NCBI GenBank assembly: GCA_029565415.1
Contig: JAKQOH010000139.1
Coordinates: forward strand, 39,540 to 103,539
From: Candidatus Rifleibacteriota bacterium
GTDB taxonomy: Bacteria > Riflebacteria > Ozemobacteria > Ozemobacterales > Ozemobacteraceae
Reading direction: 5' to 3'
DNA length: 64,000 nucleotides
The notes under the pieces were generated by a model. It did no database searches and was not told the origin of the DNA. It worked only from the letters and a program-made list of their open reading frames with translations. The translations under genes were made by a program, and so were the position numbers. Positions 1-8,295 of the stretch are shown here, piece after piece. Within the stretch, counting starts at the first letter, position 1. Every line of letters starts with the position of its first letter.

Positions 1-741
1 CGAGGTGATCTGCTCGCGGTTGATCTCGATGAACTCGAAGAACTTGGCGAGATGGTCGTAAATATCGCGGAAGTAATAGATCGCCTTCTCGCTGACGAAT
101 GGCGAGTCGCGGCGGCAGATCTTGATCAGGATCTCGCGTTCGTTGAACAGGCTTTTCCGGAGGGTCAGCAGGGTCGATCGGAGCCGCATCAGGTGCTCGG
201 GCTGGAAATCCGGCTTCTCGCCCAGGATGCTCTCCTCGATCCGGTCCACCTCTTCCTGGATGGATTCTATGACGTTGAATTTTTTATCGACGATATAGTC
301 GAGGATGAGCTGCAGCAGGAAGTCGGGACCCCGGTTCACCTCCGACATGCCGCGGAAGACCGCTTCGTCGAGCTTGTCGAAAAATGACGGATTCAGAGCC
401 TTGAAACCGCGGACGGTGATCAGGTAATTCGCCCCGACGAGAAAATCGATCTCGTCGATCGTCAGCTCTTCATTTGTATAGTTATAGCAATTGAATAGAA
501 CGAACGTGTTCTTCTCGAAGTTCTCGGTCTTGGGGATCTGATCGTCGTCGAGACAGTCCTCGACGCTCAGTTGATGGATGCCGAACGGCTCGATCAGCTC
601 GTCGAAGGTTTCCCTGACGGGGTCGATCAGGTCGATCCAGACATACTCGCCCTTCTTCTGGAACTGCAGCGCCTCGCTCACCGAGCCGAGCCGGGCGACT
701 TTCCCCTTCCTGGGGATATGAAAAAAACGGGTTTCTGCCAT
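1..741 (-). CDS. corA: CorA-family divalent cation transporter, N-terminal part (runs off left edge)
   Basis: The reading frame opens at an ATG at 741 and stays open to base 1, giving 247 residues of a protein whose end lies outside the window. The cytoplasmic CorA domain is recognisable: a beta-rich start (WIDLIDP near residue 35), the typical SVEDCLDDDQ-P-K segment near residue 65, then long helices with EEVDRIEESILGE and RRDSPFVSE. The two C-terminal membrane helices with the GMN selectivity motif would lie to the left and cannot be checked. Family role: Mg2+ (sometimes Co2+, Ni2+ or Zn2+) channel in the inner membrane. It is transcribed away from the pilus operon that lies to its right, on the same strand. 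Family call is firm; ion specificity is unknown. Confidence 0.88.
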   Translation of the reverse strand, partial: MAETRFFHIPRKGKVARLGSVSEALQFQKKGEYVWIDLIDPVRETFDELIEPFGIHQLSVEDCLDDDQIPKTENFEKNTFVLFNCYNYTNEELTIDEIDFLVGANYLITVRGFKALNPSFFDKLDEAVFRGMSEVNRGPDFLLQLILDYIVDKKFNVIESIQEEVDRIEESILGEKPDFQPEHLMRLRSTLLTLRKSLFNEREILIKICRRDSPFVSEKAIYYFRDIYDHLAKFFEFIEINREQITS

Positions 742-819
742 GATCATCCTCTCCGTTCGTTGTGAACCCGCTCACATTTCATCACAAACCCCGCCACGGG
801 TCAAAACCAGCATTCCACG

Positions 820-868
820 AAGGACGGGCGGATCGCGATCCGCCCCTACGGAACGGGCGTTCCGCCCG
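820..868. repeat. Palindromic intergenic element
   Basis: A perfect 20-base palindrome lies at 826-845, centred on CGATCG-type sequence. It is followed directly by a GGAAC/GTTCC hairpin at 850-863. An outer inverted repeat, CGGGCGGA (825-832) and TCCGCCCG (861-868), encloses most of both. It sits between corA and the pilus operon terminator. It resembles the intergenic palindromic repeats dispersed in many genomes. I saw no second copy inside this window, so its repeat nature is inference. Confidence 0.45.
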
Positions 869-874
869 GAAATG

Positions 875-902
875 AAAAAACGCCCCGGCGACTGCCGGGG
901 CG
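875..902 (-). terminator. Rho-independent terminator of the pilus operon
   Basis: A perfect 9-bp GC stem (CGCCCCGGC / GCCGGGGCG) with loop GACT at 881-902 is followed on the minus strand by six T residues (plus-strand AAAAAA at 875-880). It lies 22 bases after the pilQ stop codon, where the operon should end. Confidence 0.85.
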
Positions 903-923
903 TAATGATCGGATGTGGTTCTA

Positions 924-2318
924 TCAGAAGGTGGTGTCGAACGCGTTGTCGAACGCGTCACCCGCGGTTCCGGCGGGCTGGGCGGCCGGGGCCGGCTTGG
1001 CGGCGGGCATCGGCTCACTGCTCGCTTCGGGCACGATGCTGGTCGGCGCTGCCGACTCGATGCTCTGGGCGATGATGTGCGGGGTGATCAGGATGATCAG
1101 TTCTTGCGACTGGCCCGTCTTGCCGTTGTAGTTGAACAGCGACTTCACGATCGGGATGTTGCCCAGCAGCGGGATCTTGTTCTTTTCACGGGACTCTTCA
1201 TCGCGGATCAGGCCGCCGATGAGGATCTCTTCGCCGTCGCGCACGCGCACGGTGGTCTTGGCGGAACGGGTGCCGATGACCGGATACATGCCGTTGTTCG
1301 ACCAGGATTCGACGAAGGAGACTTCGGGTTCGGCATCGACCGTGATGTAGCCGTCATCGTTGATGCGCGGGGTGATCTTGAGCTTGATACCGGTGTCTTT
1401 TTCCTTCGGGGGCTGGTCGGCGCCGCCGGGGTAGATGACCTTGGTGCCCACGACGATGTTGGCTTCCTGGCCGTTGACCGCCGCGATCTTCGGGTTGCTG
1501 AGAACCTTCGTCTCGCGCTGGGTCTCGAGGGCGTTGACCGTGGCCTGGAACAGCAGCGTGTCGCGGTAGAAGTCGCCGAGGCCGAACAGCTCACCCTGCG
1601 GATCCGTAAACCCGCCCTGATACAGGGTCGAGTCGGGGTTCTGGGCGAAGTATTCCTTCGTGGCGAACACGGTCGGGCTGTTGTCGAGCGGCTGCGCGTT
1701 GTCCTTGGTGCCCGTCTTCCAGGCGAAGCCAAGGCGCTTGGCGGCGTTCGTGTTCACTTCGACGATCTTCGCTTCCATCATGACCTGATGGACCGGCGTG
1801 TCGATCGTCTCGATCAGCTTCTTCACCTCGTCGAGGATGTCCTTGCCGCCCGACACGATGACCGCGTTGATGCGCTCGTCGGTGGCGACCTTGACGTCCT
1901 TCTTGATGGTCTGGGCGATGATCTTGCTGACGTCACCGGCCTTGGCGTACTGCAGGCGCTTGGTGATGGTCAGACCCTTTTCGAAGGCCTCGATGAGCTT
2001 CTTCTCGTCGGCCAGGATCCAGGTGTTGCCGATCTTGCGGACGGCGAACCCGTTGGTCTTGGCGATGAGCTGCATCGCTTCCTCGTAGTAGACGTCCGTC
2101 AGGCGAACCGTGACGTTGCCGCGGACGCTCTTCTCCGCGATGATGTTCGTGCCGGACTTCTGGGCGATGATCTTGATGATCTCGCGGATGTCCGTGTCGC
2201 GGAAGTCGAGGGAGATGTTGTCCTCTGCCGAAGCGGGCTGCCCCCAGAGGGACGCCAGCATGGCAGCGGCCACCATCGTGTACTTGAGGCCCTTACCAGT
2301 TTTCTTCGTGGAATTCAT
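924..2318 (-). CDS. pilQ: PilQ-type type IV pilus secretin
   Basis: This 464-residue protein should form the outer-membrane pore through which a type IV pilus passes. Residues 1-31 are a signal peptide ending near PASA. A secretin/TonB short N-terminal (STN) domain follows at about 35-105 (LDFRDTDIREIIKIIAQKSG). Next comes a short N-domain, then the secretin core at about 245-420, with VLSNPKIAAVNGQEANIVVG, a conserved VRDGEEILIGGLIR segment and a PLLGNIP motif. The tail is Ala/Pro-rich. It is shorter than classical PilQ (600-700 residues) and lacks the AMIN domains that bind peptidoglycan. It is last in the operon. Its ATG at 2318 overlaps the preceding stop by four bases (ATGA). Confidence 0.9.
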   Translation of the reverse strand: MNSTKKTGKGLKYTMVAAAMLASLWGQPASAEDNISLDFRDTDIREIIKIIAQKSGTNIIAEKSVRGNVTVRLTDVYYEEAMQLIAKTNGFAVRKIGNTWILADEKKLIEAFEKGLTITKRLQYAKAGDVSKIIAQTIKKDVKVATDERINAVIVSGGKDILDEVKKLIETIDTPVHQVMMEAKIVEVNTNAAKRLGFAWKTGTKDNAQPLDNSPTVFATKEYFAQNPDSTLYQGGFTDPQGELFGLGDFYRDTLLFQATVNALETQRETKVLSNPKIAAVNGQEANIVVGTKVIYPGGADQPPKEKDTGIKLKITPRINDDGYITVDAEPEVSFVESWSNNGMYPVIGTRSAKTTVRVRDGEEILIGGLIRDEESREKNKIPLLGNIPIVKSLFNYNGKTGQSQELIILITPHIIAQSIESAAPTSIVPEASSEPMPAAKPAPAAQPAGTAGDAFDNAFDTTF

Positions 2319-2821
2319 TCTTTTCCACCTCCGATCGGAAATGTCCGACGCATCTGTTCCTGAATTGAATACACGACGACATTGTCAGACAAGATATCGA
2401 CAACTTTGAACGATCCATCCACTGTCATTTCTTTGAAAACGACATAAGATTTTTGTTTGTATTCGATCATCGCCAGCCGTTCGTCGTCGTTGCCGCAGAT
2501 TCCCGTGACCCTGATCTGGAGCGGTGGAATCACCGGCTTGATTTCGACCGCCTGCGTCGCGGGCGGGGGAGTGACGCTCTCCTCCTGTTTGGGAGGCACG
2601 GGCTTGGTGACCAGGGGTTTGAACGGGTCTTTGTCGGAATTGGCCGGCGCGAACGAGTGCTCCTGCGCGAGGGCTGCGACCCCTTCCGTCTCGTCGGCAT
2701 CCGCCGGAACCGCCGTCTGAGCGGCCGCCGGGGAGCCGGCGAGAACCGTCAGAAGCAGGCCCAGGGCTGCCGGAGAGAGGCCCAGGAAGCCGAAGTTGAA
2801 CCGTCTGGCGTACTGCTGCAT
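2315..2821 (-). CDS. PilP-like inner-membrane complex protein, second copy
   Basis: This 168-residue exported protein has an N-terminal signal/anchor (residues 1-35), a Pro-rich linker (KPVPPKQEESVTPPPA), and a C-terminal PilP-type beta domain. That domain begins at about residue 100 with IRVTGICGNDDERLAMIEY and contains a turn-rich KVVDILSDNVVVYS segment. PilP links the PilN/PilO alignment complex to the secretin. The last 70 residues closely parallel those of the gene just upstream (2830-3555), including the shared ending EQMRRTFPIG, so the two look like a tandem duplication. Unlike classical PilP there is no lipobox cysteine after the signal peptide. It is translationally coupled to pilQ. 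Confidence 0.75.
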   Translation of the reverse strand: MQQYARRFNFGFLGLSPAALGLLLTVLAGSPAAAQTAVPADADETEGVAALAQEHSFAPANSDKDPFKPLVTKPVPPKQEESVTPPPATQAVEIKPVIPPLQIRVTGICGNDDERLAMIEYKQKSYVVFKEMTVDGSFKVVDILSDNVVVYSIQEQMRRTFPIGGGKE

Positions 2822-2829
2822 ACCGTTTC

Positions 2830-3555
2830 TCAGTCCTTGCCGCCGCTGCCAATGGGGAAGGTGCGGCGCATCTGTTCCTTGTTCGAGTAGATCACGAGCC
2901 GGTCACTCATGACGTCAACCACTTTGAACTTGCCATCGATCACCTGGTCCTTCTGGACGGTGTAGGGCTTGCCTTCGAAGGTGATCAGGGCCAGCCGCTC
3001 GTTGTCATTGCCGCAGACGCCGGTCACGACGAGCTGGATCGGCTTGGGCGGCGGCGGCGGCGGCGGGGCCGAAGAGGATTTCGGGATCGAGGAGGGCGGC
3101 GGCGGCGGGGGCAGCACGACCTTCTTCTCGACCAGGGGCTTGAACGGATCTTTCGAGGGGTTGCTGGGGGTGAACTTGTGGTTCGCCGCCAGCATCTCGA
3201 TCTGCTCGGGCTCGTCGACGGCGGGTGCCGCGGCATTCGCCGCATCGCCCGCGCCTTCGGCGCCGATGTTGCCAGCGGCGGCCTCCGCCGGAGGCTCACC
3301 GGGAGCTTCTTCAGGATTGGCCGGGGTTTCGGCCCCGCCGGCTGCGGCATCGGCGGGCGGCGTGCTGCCACCCGCATCGGCCGAGCCGCCACCGGCATCG
3401 CCGGTGCCGCCCGCATCGGACGGGGCGCTCGCATCGGTGTTCGGAATGTTGAAGTCATCGGCGCCCTGGCCGTAGACCAGCCGTGGGCCGGCCGCAAGCA
3501 GGAGGGCCGACAGTGCCAGGACGAACAGCAGTCTGGAACCAGTCCTTGTTCTCAT
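2830..3555 (-). CDS. PilP-like inner-membrane complex protein, first copy, with long low-complexity linker
   Basis: This protein has 241 residues from the ATG at 3555, chosen because a GGAGG lies six bases upstream; longer frames lack this. The signal peptide is at about 1-30. Residues 30-120 are a linker rich in Ala, Gly, Asp and Pro. A KFTPSNPSKDPFKPLV segment follows, then polyproline (near 155-180). A C-terminal PilP-type domain (VTGVCGNDNERLALITF to RRTFPIGSGGKD) ends it. The SNPSKDPFKPLV motif is also in the paralogue downstream (ANSDKDPFKPLV). The long Pro/Ala spacer could reach across periplasm or peptidoglycan. The family assignment rests on domain pattern and position between pilO and pilQ. 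Confidence 0.75.
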   Translation of the reverse strand: MRTRTGSRLLFVLALSALLLAAGPRLVYGQGADDFNIPNTDASAPSDAGGTGDAGGGSADAGGSTPPADAAAGGAETPANPEEAPGEPPAEAAAGNIGAEGAGDAANAAAPAVDEPEQIEMLAANHKFTPSNPSKDPFKPLVEKKVVLPPPPPPSSIPKSSSAPPPPPPPKPIQLVVTGVCGNDNERLALITFEGKPYTVQKDQVIDGKFKVVDVMSDRLVIYSNKEQMRRTFPIGSGGKD

Positions 3556-3575
3556 ATATGCCTCCTCGTTGCCGA

Positions 3576-4136
3576 TCAGTAGGCGCCGCCCATGATGTAG
3601 ACCTTGGCGCTCAGGTTTACAGTCAGAAGCGGGGCTTTCGACTTGGTGTCGGTTTCGGCGGACACCGAGATGTTGATCGAGCCGGCTGCGAGATTCACGA
3701 TCTTGCGCTTTTCCATGATGGTCAGGAAGTTCCCGATGTCCTGGAAGGTGCCCAGAAGGCCCACTTCCACCGGCAGCTCGGACCACTGTTCCGCGCGGAC
3801 CAGCGGGGAGATGCGGATATCCTGGAACTTCACGTTGAACTTGTTGGCGATCGCTTCGGTCGAGTCGAGCAGCTTGGGAACGACGGTTCCGAGCTGATTC
3901 GATTCCATCTCGAGCTTCTTCTTTTCTTCCGTCAGCTTGGCGATCGACTCGTTGATGCGGGCGATCTCGTCGGCGACGTTCCGGATCTCGTCCTTCTTCC
4001 GTTCCAGATCCTTGATGTCGTTCTCGAGCTTGGTCCGGATCTCCATCGTCGGTTCCCAGTAGTACATCCAGAACGCACCACCGGCACCGGCCGCCGCGAA
4101 CACGATGATCATGATGACGACTGCGAAGTTATTCAT
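3576..4136 (-). CDS. pilO: PilO-type pilus assembly protein
   Basis: This is a 186-residue bitopic inner-membrane protein. One membrane helix lies at residues 5-27, a Lys/Glu-rich coiled coil at about 30-85, and a periplasmic ferredoxin-like domain follows with PVEVGLLGTFQDIGNFLTIMEK, the hallmark PilO segment. It pairs with PilN to form the alignment complex that joins the cytoplasmic PilM ring to PilP and the secretin. It lies 11 bases after pilN, in the standard order. Confidence 0.9.
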   Translation of the reverse strand: MNNFAVVIMIIVFAAAGAGGAFWMYYWEPTMEIRTKLENDIKDLERKKDEIRNVADEIARINESIAKLTEEKKKLEMESNQLGTVVPKLLDSTEAIANKFNVKFQDIRISPLVRAEQWSELPVEVGLLGTFQDIGNFLTIMEKRKIVNLAAGSINISVSAETDTKSKAPLLTVNLSAKVYIMGGAY

Positions 4137-4147
4137 GGTTCGCTCCC

Positions 4148-4738
4148 TCAGTTCTTTCCGACGTCCCGCTTGATGCGGCAGGTAATGTCGAACCGCCAGA
4201 CGGGAGCTTTCTCATAGGTGTTTTTGTTGGCGTTGCTGAGGAAGACTTCCTCGAAGTAGGCGTGGCCCTGGAGCTGCTTGATGAAGTTCTGGATGCCGAG
4301 GGTCAGCCGGTTGTTGTCCTTGCCGGGCTGTTCGGAACAGGCATACCCGGTGAGCTGCACGCGCCGGTCCGAGTCGATGCGCAGGTTCGTGATCCAGACG
4401 GTCTTGTCGGGAACCACGGTGGTCAGGGAAGAGAACACTTCCGACCACTGGAGCAGGTTCGCGCCGGAAAGCTGCTTGAGCTGCTCGATCTGGGCTTCCA
4501 GATTCCGCTTGTCCTGCTCGAGCCGGTCGCGCTGTTCCAGCTTGTCCTTGTCCTTGCGCACTTCCTCTTCGAGCGTCTTCTTCTGCTCTTCGAGGTCGGT
4601 GTTGTAGGTCTCGATCCAGACCGTGCCGAAGTAGAACAGCACGAGGATGCCAGCCAGCGCGATCACGAGGAAGATCGCCGCGAACGGGATCTGGATCGGC
4701 TTGCGCCGCTTAATGGTGATGAGGTTTACTTTGATCAT
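4148..4738 (-). CDS. pilN: PilN-type pilus assembly protein
   Basis: This is a 196-residue bitopic membrane protein. The short cytoplasmic start MIKVNLI is the PilN segment that docks into PilM (INLLP in classical PilN). A membrane helix lies at about 18-42, then a highly charged coiled coil (45-95), then a periplasmic domain with TVVPDKTVWITNLRID and a typical FIKQLQGHAYFEEVFLSN fold segment. It is encoded three bases after pilM and is expected to pair with PilO. Confidence 0.9.
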   Translation of the reverse strand: MIKVNLITIKRRKPIQIPFAAIFLVIALAGILVLFYFGTVWIETYNTDLEEQKKTLEEEVRKDKDKLEQRDRLEQDKRNLEAQIEQLKQLSGANLLQWSEVFSSLTTVVPDKTVWITNLRIDSDRRVQLTGYACSEQPGKDNNRLTLGIQNFIKQLQGHAYFEEVFLSNANKNTYEKAPVWRFDITCRIKRDVGKN

Positions 4739-4741
4739 CGT

Positions 4742-5830
4742 TTATTCCACCACCCCTCTGAGCGCCAAACCGATGGCGACGGTGAATCGTTGCAGGTTGT
4801 TGTAGAGAACGTCGGTGTCGGGCACGGTCACCGAGATGCCCTCGAGCGGGTTGCCCATGGCCACGTCGACGCCGAGCTCGTTGCTGATGTAGGTGTTGAA
4901 CCCCTTAAGGTTCGAGGAGCCGCCCGAGAGGATGATCCGGTGGATCAGGGGCTCGCGGGACTGGGCCTTGAAGTAGTCGAACGAGCGGCGGATTTCCGAG
5001 GCCAGCTCCTCGACCGTCGTCTTCACGACCTCGGCGACCTCGTTGCCGCCCGCGTCGTTGATGTTGACTTCGGCCTCGTTGAACTTGATCTGCTCGGCCT
5101 GCTCGAACTCCTGCTTCATCACGTTCATGATCATCTGCGTGATGTTGTTGCCGGCGATCGGGATGTTGCGGGTGAACATCAGCACCCCCGACTTGAGCAC
5201 CGAGATGTTCGTGGTGCGCGCCCCCGAATCGATGATCGCCACAACCTCGCCGCCTTCCGCGGCGTTCGCGGTGAGCAGGATCGAGTTCTCCAGGGCGTTG
5301 ATCGCGGCGATCGTGTCGACGTCGATCACCTCGGGAGTCGAGCCGCCGCCCTTGAGGACGTCGAGGTAGCTGTTCACCAGCTCCTTCTGCGCCACGACGA
5401 GCAGGATCGAATACTTGCCGCCGCCCTCTTCCTCGGCGAGTTCGGCGAGCTTCGCATGGGTGATGCTGACCTCGTCGATCGCGTACGGAACGTACTGCTC
5501 GGCTTCAATGCGGACGGTTTGCTCGAGCTCATCGTCGCTCATGATCGGCAGCTTGGTGAAGCGCATGATCACGTTCTGACCCGAGATCGAGGCAAAGGAC
5601 CGATCCGGCCGGATCTTGGAGCTTTTCAGCATATCCTTGATCACGGCTGCGATCGACTGCGGGTCTCGGATATTGCCTTCCTCGATTGCCGAGGGGGGTA
5701 CAGGCGCTATCGCATATCCCGTCAGTTCCGGACCCGAGGGGGTCTTCTTGAGCTGGACGATCTTCACCGTCGAGGTGCCGATGTCTATGCCCACCGAGGT
5801 GTTGCTTGTCCCGAAGGTAAACAAGCCCAT
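4742..5830 (-). CDS. pilM: PilM-type actin-like ATPase of the pilus machinery
   Basis: This 362-residue cytoplasmic protein has an actin/FtsA fold. The phosphate-1 loop is VGIDIGTSTVKIVQL near the start, the phosphate-2 loop VVAIIDSGARTTNISVL is near residue 190, and the adenosine motif IILSGGSSNLKGF is near residue 300. The ATG at 5830 is preferred because GGAGG precedes it by eight bases; a TTG five codons upstream is the alternative. It is the first gene of pilMNOPPQ and its product binds the PilN tail. No pilin, PilB or PilT gene is in the window, so those parts must be encoded elsewhere. Confidence 0.9.
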   Translation of the reverse strand: MGLFTFGTSNTSVGIDIGTSTVKIVQLKKTPSGPELTGYAIAPVPPSAIEEGNIRDPQSIAAVIKDMLKSSKIRPDRSFASISGQNVIMRFTKLPIMSDDELEQTVRIEAEQYVPYAIDEVSITHAKLAELAEEEGGGKYSILLVVAQKELVNSYLDVLKGGGSTPEVIDVDTIAAINALENSILLTANAAEGGEVVAIIDSGARTTNISVLKSGVLMFTRNIPIAGNNITQMIMNVMKQEFEQAEQIKFNEAEVNINDAGGNEVAEVVKTTVEELASEIRRSFDYFKAQSREPLIHRIILSGGSSNLKGFNTYISNELGVDVAMGNPLEGISVTVPDTDVLYNNLQRFTVAIGLALRGVVE

Positions 5831-5890
5831 GCGTGGTTCCTCCAAGGTCGGCCTGGCCGCCGGTCTGTCCGGGCCGCGAACTGATGATTC

Positions 5891-5910
5891 TACAGAACGT
5901 CAGTTCTGTA
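5891..5910. promoter_or_regulatory. 20-base inverted repeat upstream of pilM
   Basis: TACAGAAC and GTTCTGTA are perfect complements separated by GTCA. The element lies about 60 bases upstream of pilM, between it and the preceding SpoIID gene. No T run follows on either strand, so an operator is more likely than a terminator. No regulator can be assigned. Confidence 0.35.
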
Positions 5911-5967
5911 TCGACCTCATCTCGTAATTTCCTGAGAGCTGATCCGGAGTATTTTTCGGGAATCGCG

Positions 5968-7398
5968 TCATCGTTGCCTCCGAACCGGGTCATAGCGCAG
6001 AAGACGCAGCGAAACGTGGGAATAATACAAGGCCAGGATCTGCCGGTACGACCACCGGCGCTTTCCGAGCTCGATCGCACCCGCCTGGCACAGCCCGACC
6101 TGGTGCCCGTATCCGCGCCCATGAATCGTGATGCCGTTGCGGGCCGCGGTGCCCTGATTCAAGGGTAGACCCCGGTTGACAGAGGTGTCAAGGGTGCGGG
6201 GGATTCCGCTGATCACGATCCAGCCGGATGTCGGCCGCCGCATCCGGCGGATGCCCGCCGCGGTCTGGACGACGAGCTGGGGCGGCCCGCTGAGCCGGCC
6301 ACCCGCGAACAGCCGGATACTGCCGTTTCCCGCGGGCCTGGTGCCGGGGGTGGCGGGAACTGCCGTGGCCTGGGCCTGAACCGCCCCCTGCTGGGGAAGA
6401 ACGAACGTCGTGCTGGGAAGATTGAACAGCCTTCGGAACGTGGTGCCCTTCACGCGCAGTTCGCCCTTGTCGGTGCGGAGCCGGACCTGCTCGACGCGGT
6501 CGAGGGGGGCCGGGGAGACGATTTCGGCCGCATACAGGCTCGAAAAGGACAGCCCTTCGGCTGCGAGGCCCTTGCGGAGCCTGTCGAGGCCGATCTGCTC
6601 GGTCCAGCGGTATTTGGAGGCGGCTTTGCAGTAGTCGCACCGCACGCGACGCAGATACCGGGTGGGCGCCCCGCCGTAGACCTTTTCGTTGTCCGAGGTC
6701 ATGCCGCCGCAGGCCGCGTGATACATCGTCGAGATCGGCACCCCGTCACTGATCAGAATCACCCCGCGGGTGGCGTTCAGGGCCGCGTCGACGCTCGCCC
6801 GCTCAGCCTTCACCCCATTGTATACCTGACAATGCTCGCGGTCGCACAGGTCGTAGCCTTCCTTGCCGTGCTTGCCCCGGTTCGCGATCGCCCAGGTGCG
6901 CGCGATGACCGCCTGCGCCTTGAGCGTTTCGGCCGGTGACAGCGAACCGACCTCGCTTCCCACGACCCCGCGCAGGTAATCCTCGAGCCCGACCCGGTTG
7001 ATCACGCTCGCGCCGCTCTTTCCGAACGCCACCTCGAGGCTGCCGCGATAGGCACGCCCGTTGATGGACAGCGTTCCGCGTTTCGGCTGGAAACGCATCC
7101 GCCGCCCCGTCAGGGAAGGGGGCGCCGGCTTTCTGCGCGAGACGCGCCGGCTCTTCTTCGGCTCGGGTTTTTGGGCGGCCGGAACGGTCCAGGAAAACGT
7201 CTCGCCCGCCCGGAACACCTTGATCCGCCGGTTCTTCTCGTCATACTGCTCGCCACCCGACGGAAACGTGATCTTCACCGTCGGAATGCCCGCTTCGATC
7301 CCGACCCGCAGAACCGGTTCGGGCGATGCCGTCGCGGGAGAGATGCCTGCCGCCACGAGCAGGAGGGGCAGGAGGAGGCGGAGAAGTTTATTGACCAT
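5968..7398 (-). CDS. SpoIID/LytB-domain lytic transglycosylase, exported
   Basis: This 476-residue protein starts with a hydrophobic signal peptide (MVNKLLRLLLPLLLVAAG). The SpoIID domain holds the expected marks: YLRGVVGSEVGSLSPAETLKAQA near residue 155, with the Glu that is catalytic in SpoIID; LCDREHCQVYNG; HAACGGMT; and the C-terminal GRGYGHQVGLCQAGA motif. A central Pro/Ala-rich insert sits before a beta-rich region. SpoIID enzymes cleave glycan strands that lack stem peptides. Outside sporulating Firmicutes such proteins occur widely as general cell-wall remodelling enzymes, and nothing here suggests sporulation. It points the same way as the pilus operon and could share transcription with it. 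Confidence 0.85.
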   Translation of the reverse strand: MVNKLLRLLLPLLLVAAGISPATASPEPVLRVGIEAGIPTVKITFPSGGEQYDEKNRRIKVFRAGETFSWTVPAAQKPEPKKSRRVSRRKPAPPSLTGRRMRFQPKRGTLSINGRAYRGSLEVAFGKSGASVINRVGLEDYLRGVVGSEVGSLSPAETLKAQAVIARTWAIANRGKHGKEGYDLCDREHCQVYNGVKAERASVDAALNATRGVILISDGVPISTMYHAACGGMTSDNEKVYGGAPTRYLRRVRCDYCKAASKYRWTEQIGLDRLRKGLAAEGLSFSSLYAAEIVSPAPLDRVEQVRLRTDKGELRVKGTTFRRLFNLPSTTFVLPQQGAVQAQATAVPATPGTRPAGNGSIRLFAGGRLSGPPQLVVQTAAGIRRMRRPTSGWIVISGIPRTLDTSVNRGLPLNQGTAARNGITIHGRGYGHQVGLCQAGAIELGKRRWSYRQILALYYSHVSLRLLRYDPVRRQR

Positions 7399-7466
7399 AT
7401 AGAGATGTTTCGGCCGAATCGGCCCGCAGCATGACCCCATTCTCTCCGATCGTTTTCTGGAGCGGG

Positions 7467-7495
7467 TTTCCTGTGAGCGGATGTTGGGGTAGAAT
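7467..7495 (+). promoter_or_regulatory. Possible sigma-70 promoter for the envelope transporter operon
   Basis: TAGAAT at 7490-7495 (five of six consensus bases) has a weak -35 match, TTTCCT, 17 bases upstream. It lies 30 bases before the GTG start of the LolA-like gene, in the divergent intergenic region. Confidence 0.35.
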
Positions 7496-7524
7496 GTGGG
7501 AAAGATGAATCGAGAGGTCGACAG

Positions 7525-8295
7525 GTGAGAGGAGCGTTGCTGTTGCTCGTCTGGCTGCTGTTTGCCGGCGGCCCGGCGGCCGAGGCCGCCGGAGCGGCGG
7601 TCGCATCGGGCAGCCCGGCCATCGACGCCGCAGCCCTGATCCGGAAGATCGAGACCCAGTATCAGGGGCGATCCTCGCACGGCACCATCTCCATGACGAT
7701 CCGGACCAGCCAGTGGAGCCGCACGCTCGTCATGGAAGCCTGGTCCGAAGGTCGGGATCGCTTTCTGACGCGCATTCTCGATCCCCGCAAGGAACGCGGA
7801 ACCTGCACGCTCAAGGTCGGGAATGATATCTGGAACTATTTTCCCCGCATCGACCGTCTCGTGAAGATCCCCTCGAGCCTGATGGGCGACCGGTGGATGG
7901 GCAGTCATCTGACCAACGACGATCTGGTCAAGGAGAACAAGGTCGACGAGCTGTATGAACTCGCCGTCGAGCGCCGGGAGGGGACGAACGTCACGATCGT
8001 CGGCGTTCCCCGGCCGGCCGCGGCCGTCGTCTGGGGGAAGATCCGGTATGAGGCGGATCTCGAACGGGAAGTCCCGGTGCGGGTCACGTATTTCGACGAG
8101 GAGAACCGGCTGGTCAGGACGATGACGTTCACGGATCTGCAGCGGATCGACGGCCGGTGGCTCCCGATGCGGTTCACCATCAGGCCCGAGGAAGAGCCGG
8201 ACGAGGAGACGGTGCTGGCCTACGAGAACCTCACCTTCGACCTGCCGCTCGAACAGGGATTGTTCTCGATCCAGAGGCTGCGGCGCGCCCCGTGA
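7525..8295 (+). CDS. Outer-membrane lipoprotein-sorting (LolA-like) protein
   Basis: This 256-residue exported protein has a signal peptide at 1-22 and a LolA/LppX-like open beta-barrel. Diagnostic segments are RGTCTLKVGNDIWNYFPRIDR and KIPSSLMGDRWMGSHLTNDD, typical of the 'outer membrane lipoprotein-sorting protein' family that is encoded next to ABC permeases. It starts with GTG, with a GAGAGG sequence upstream. Its stop codon overlaps the next start by one base (TGATG). Such proteins carry a lipid or acylated substrate across the periplasm; the substrate here is unknown. Confidence 0.85.
   Translation: MRGALLLLVWLLFAGGPAAEAAGAAVASGSPAIDAAALIRKIETQYQGRSSHGTISMTIRTSQWSRTLVMEAWSEGRDRFLTRILDPRKERGTCTLKVGNDIWNYFPRIDRLVKIPSSLMGDRWMGSHLTNDDLVKENKVDELYELAVERREGTNVTIVGVPRPAAAVVWGKIRYEADLEREVPVRVTYFDEENRLVRTMTFTDLQRIDGRWLPMRFTIRPEEEPDEETVLAYENLTFDLPLEQGLFSIQRLRRAP

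Noticed and set aside
915..2363. 482-residue open frame on the plus strand opposite pilQ
   Set aside because: It is the antisense shadow of a well-supported secretin gene. GC-rich codons leave few stops on the opposite strand. Composition is typical of a shadow (Asp/Leu/Arg/Val-rich) with no motif.
3030..3440. GC-rich tandem repeats as a mobile or regulatory element
   Set aside because: They encode the Pro- and Ala/Gly/Asp-rich linkers of the PilP-like protein in frame.
4262..5884. 540-residue open frame on the plus strand opposite pilN and pilM
   Set aside because: It is an antisense shadow with no start signal and no domain, spanning two real genes.
5968..7398. SpoIID gene as evidence of sporulation
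   Set aside because: SpoIID-domain proteins occur in many non-sporulating bacteria, and no other sporulation gene is present here.
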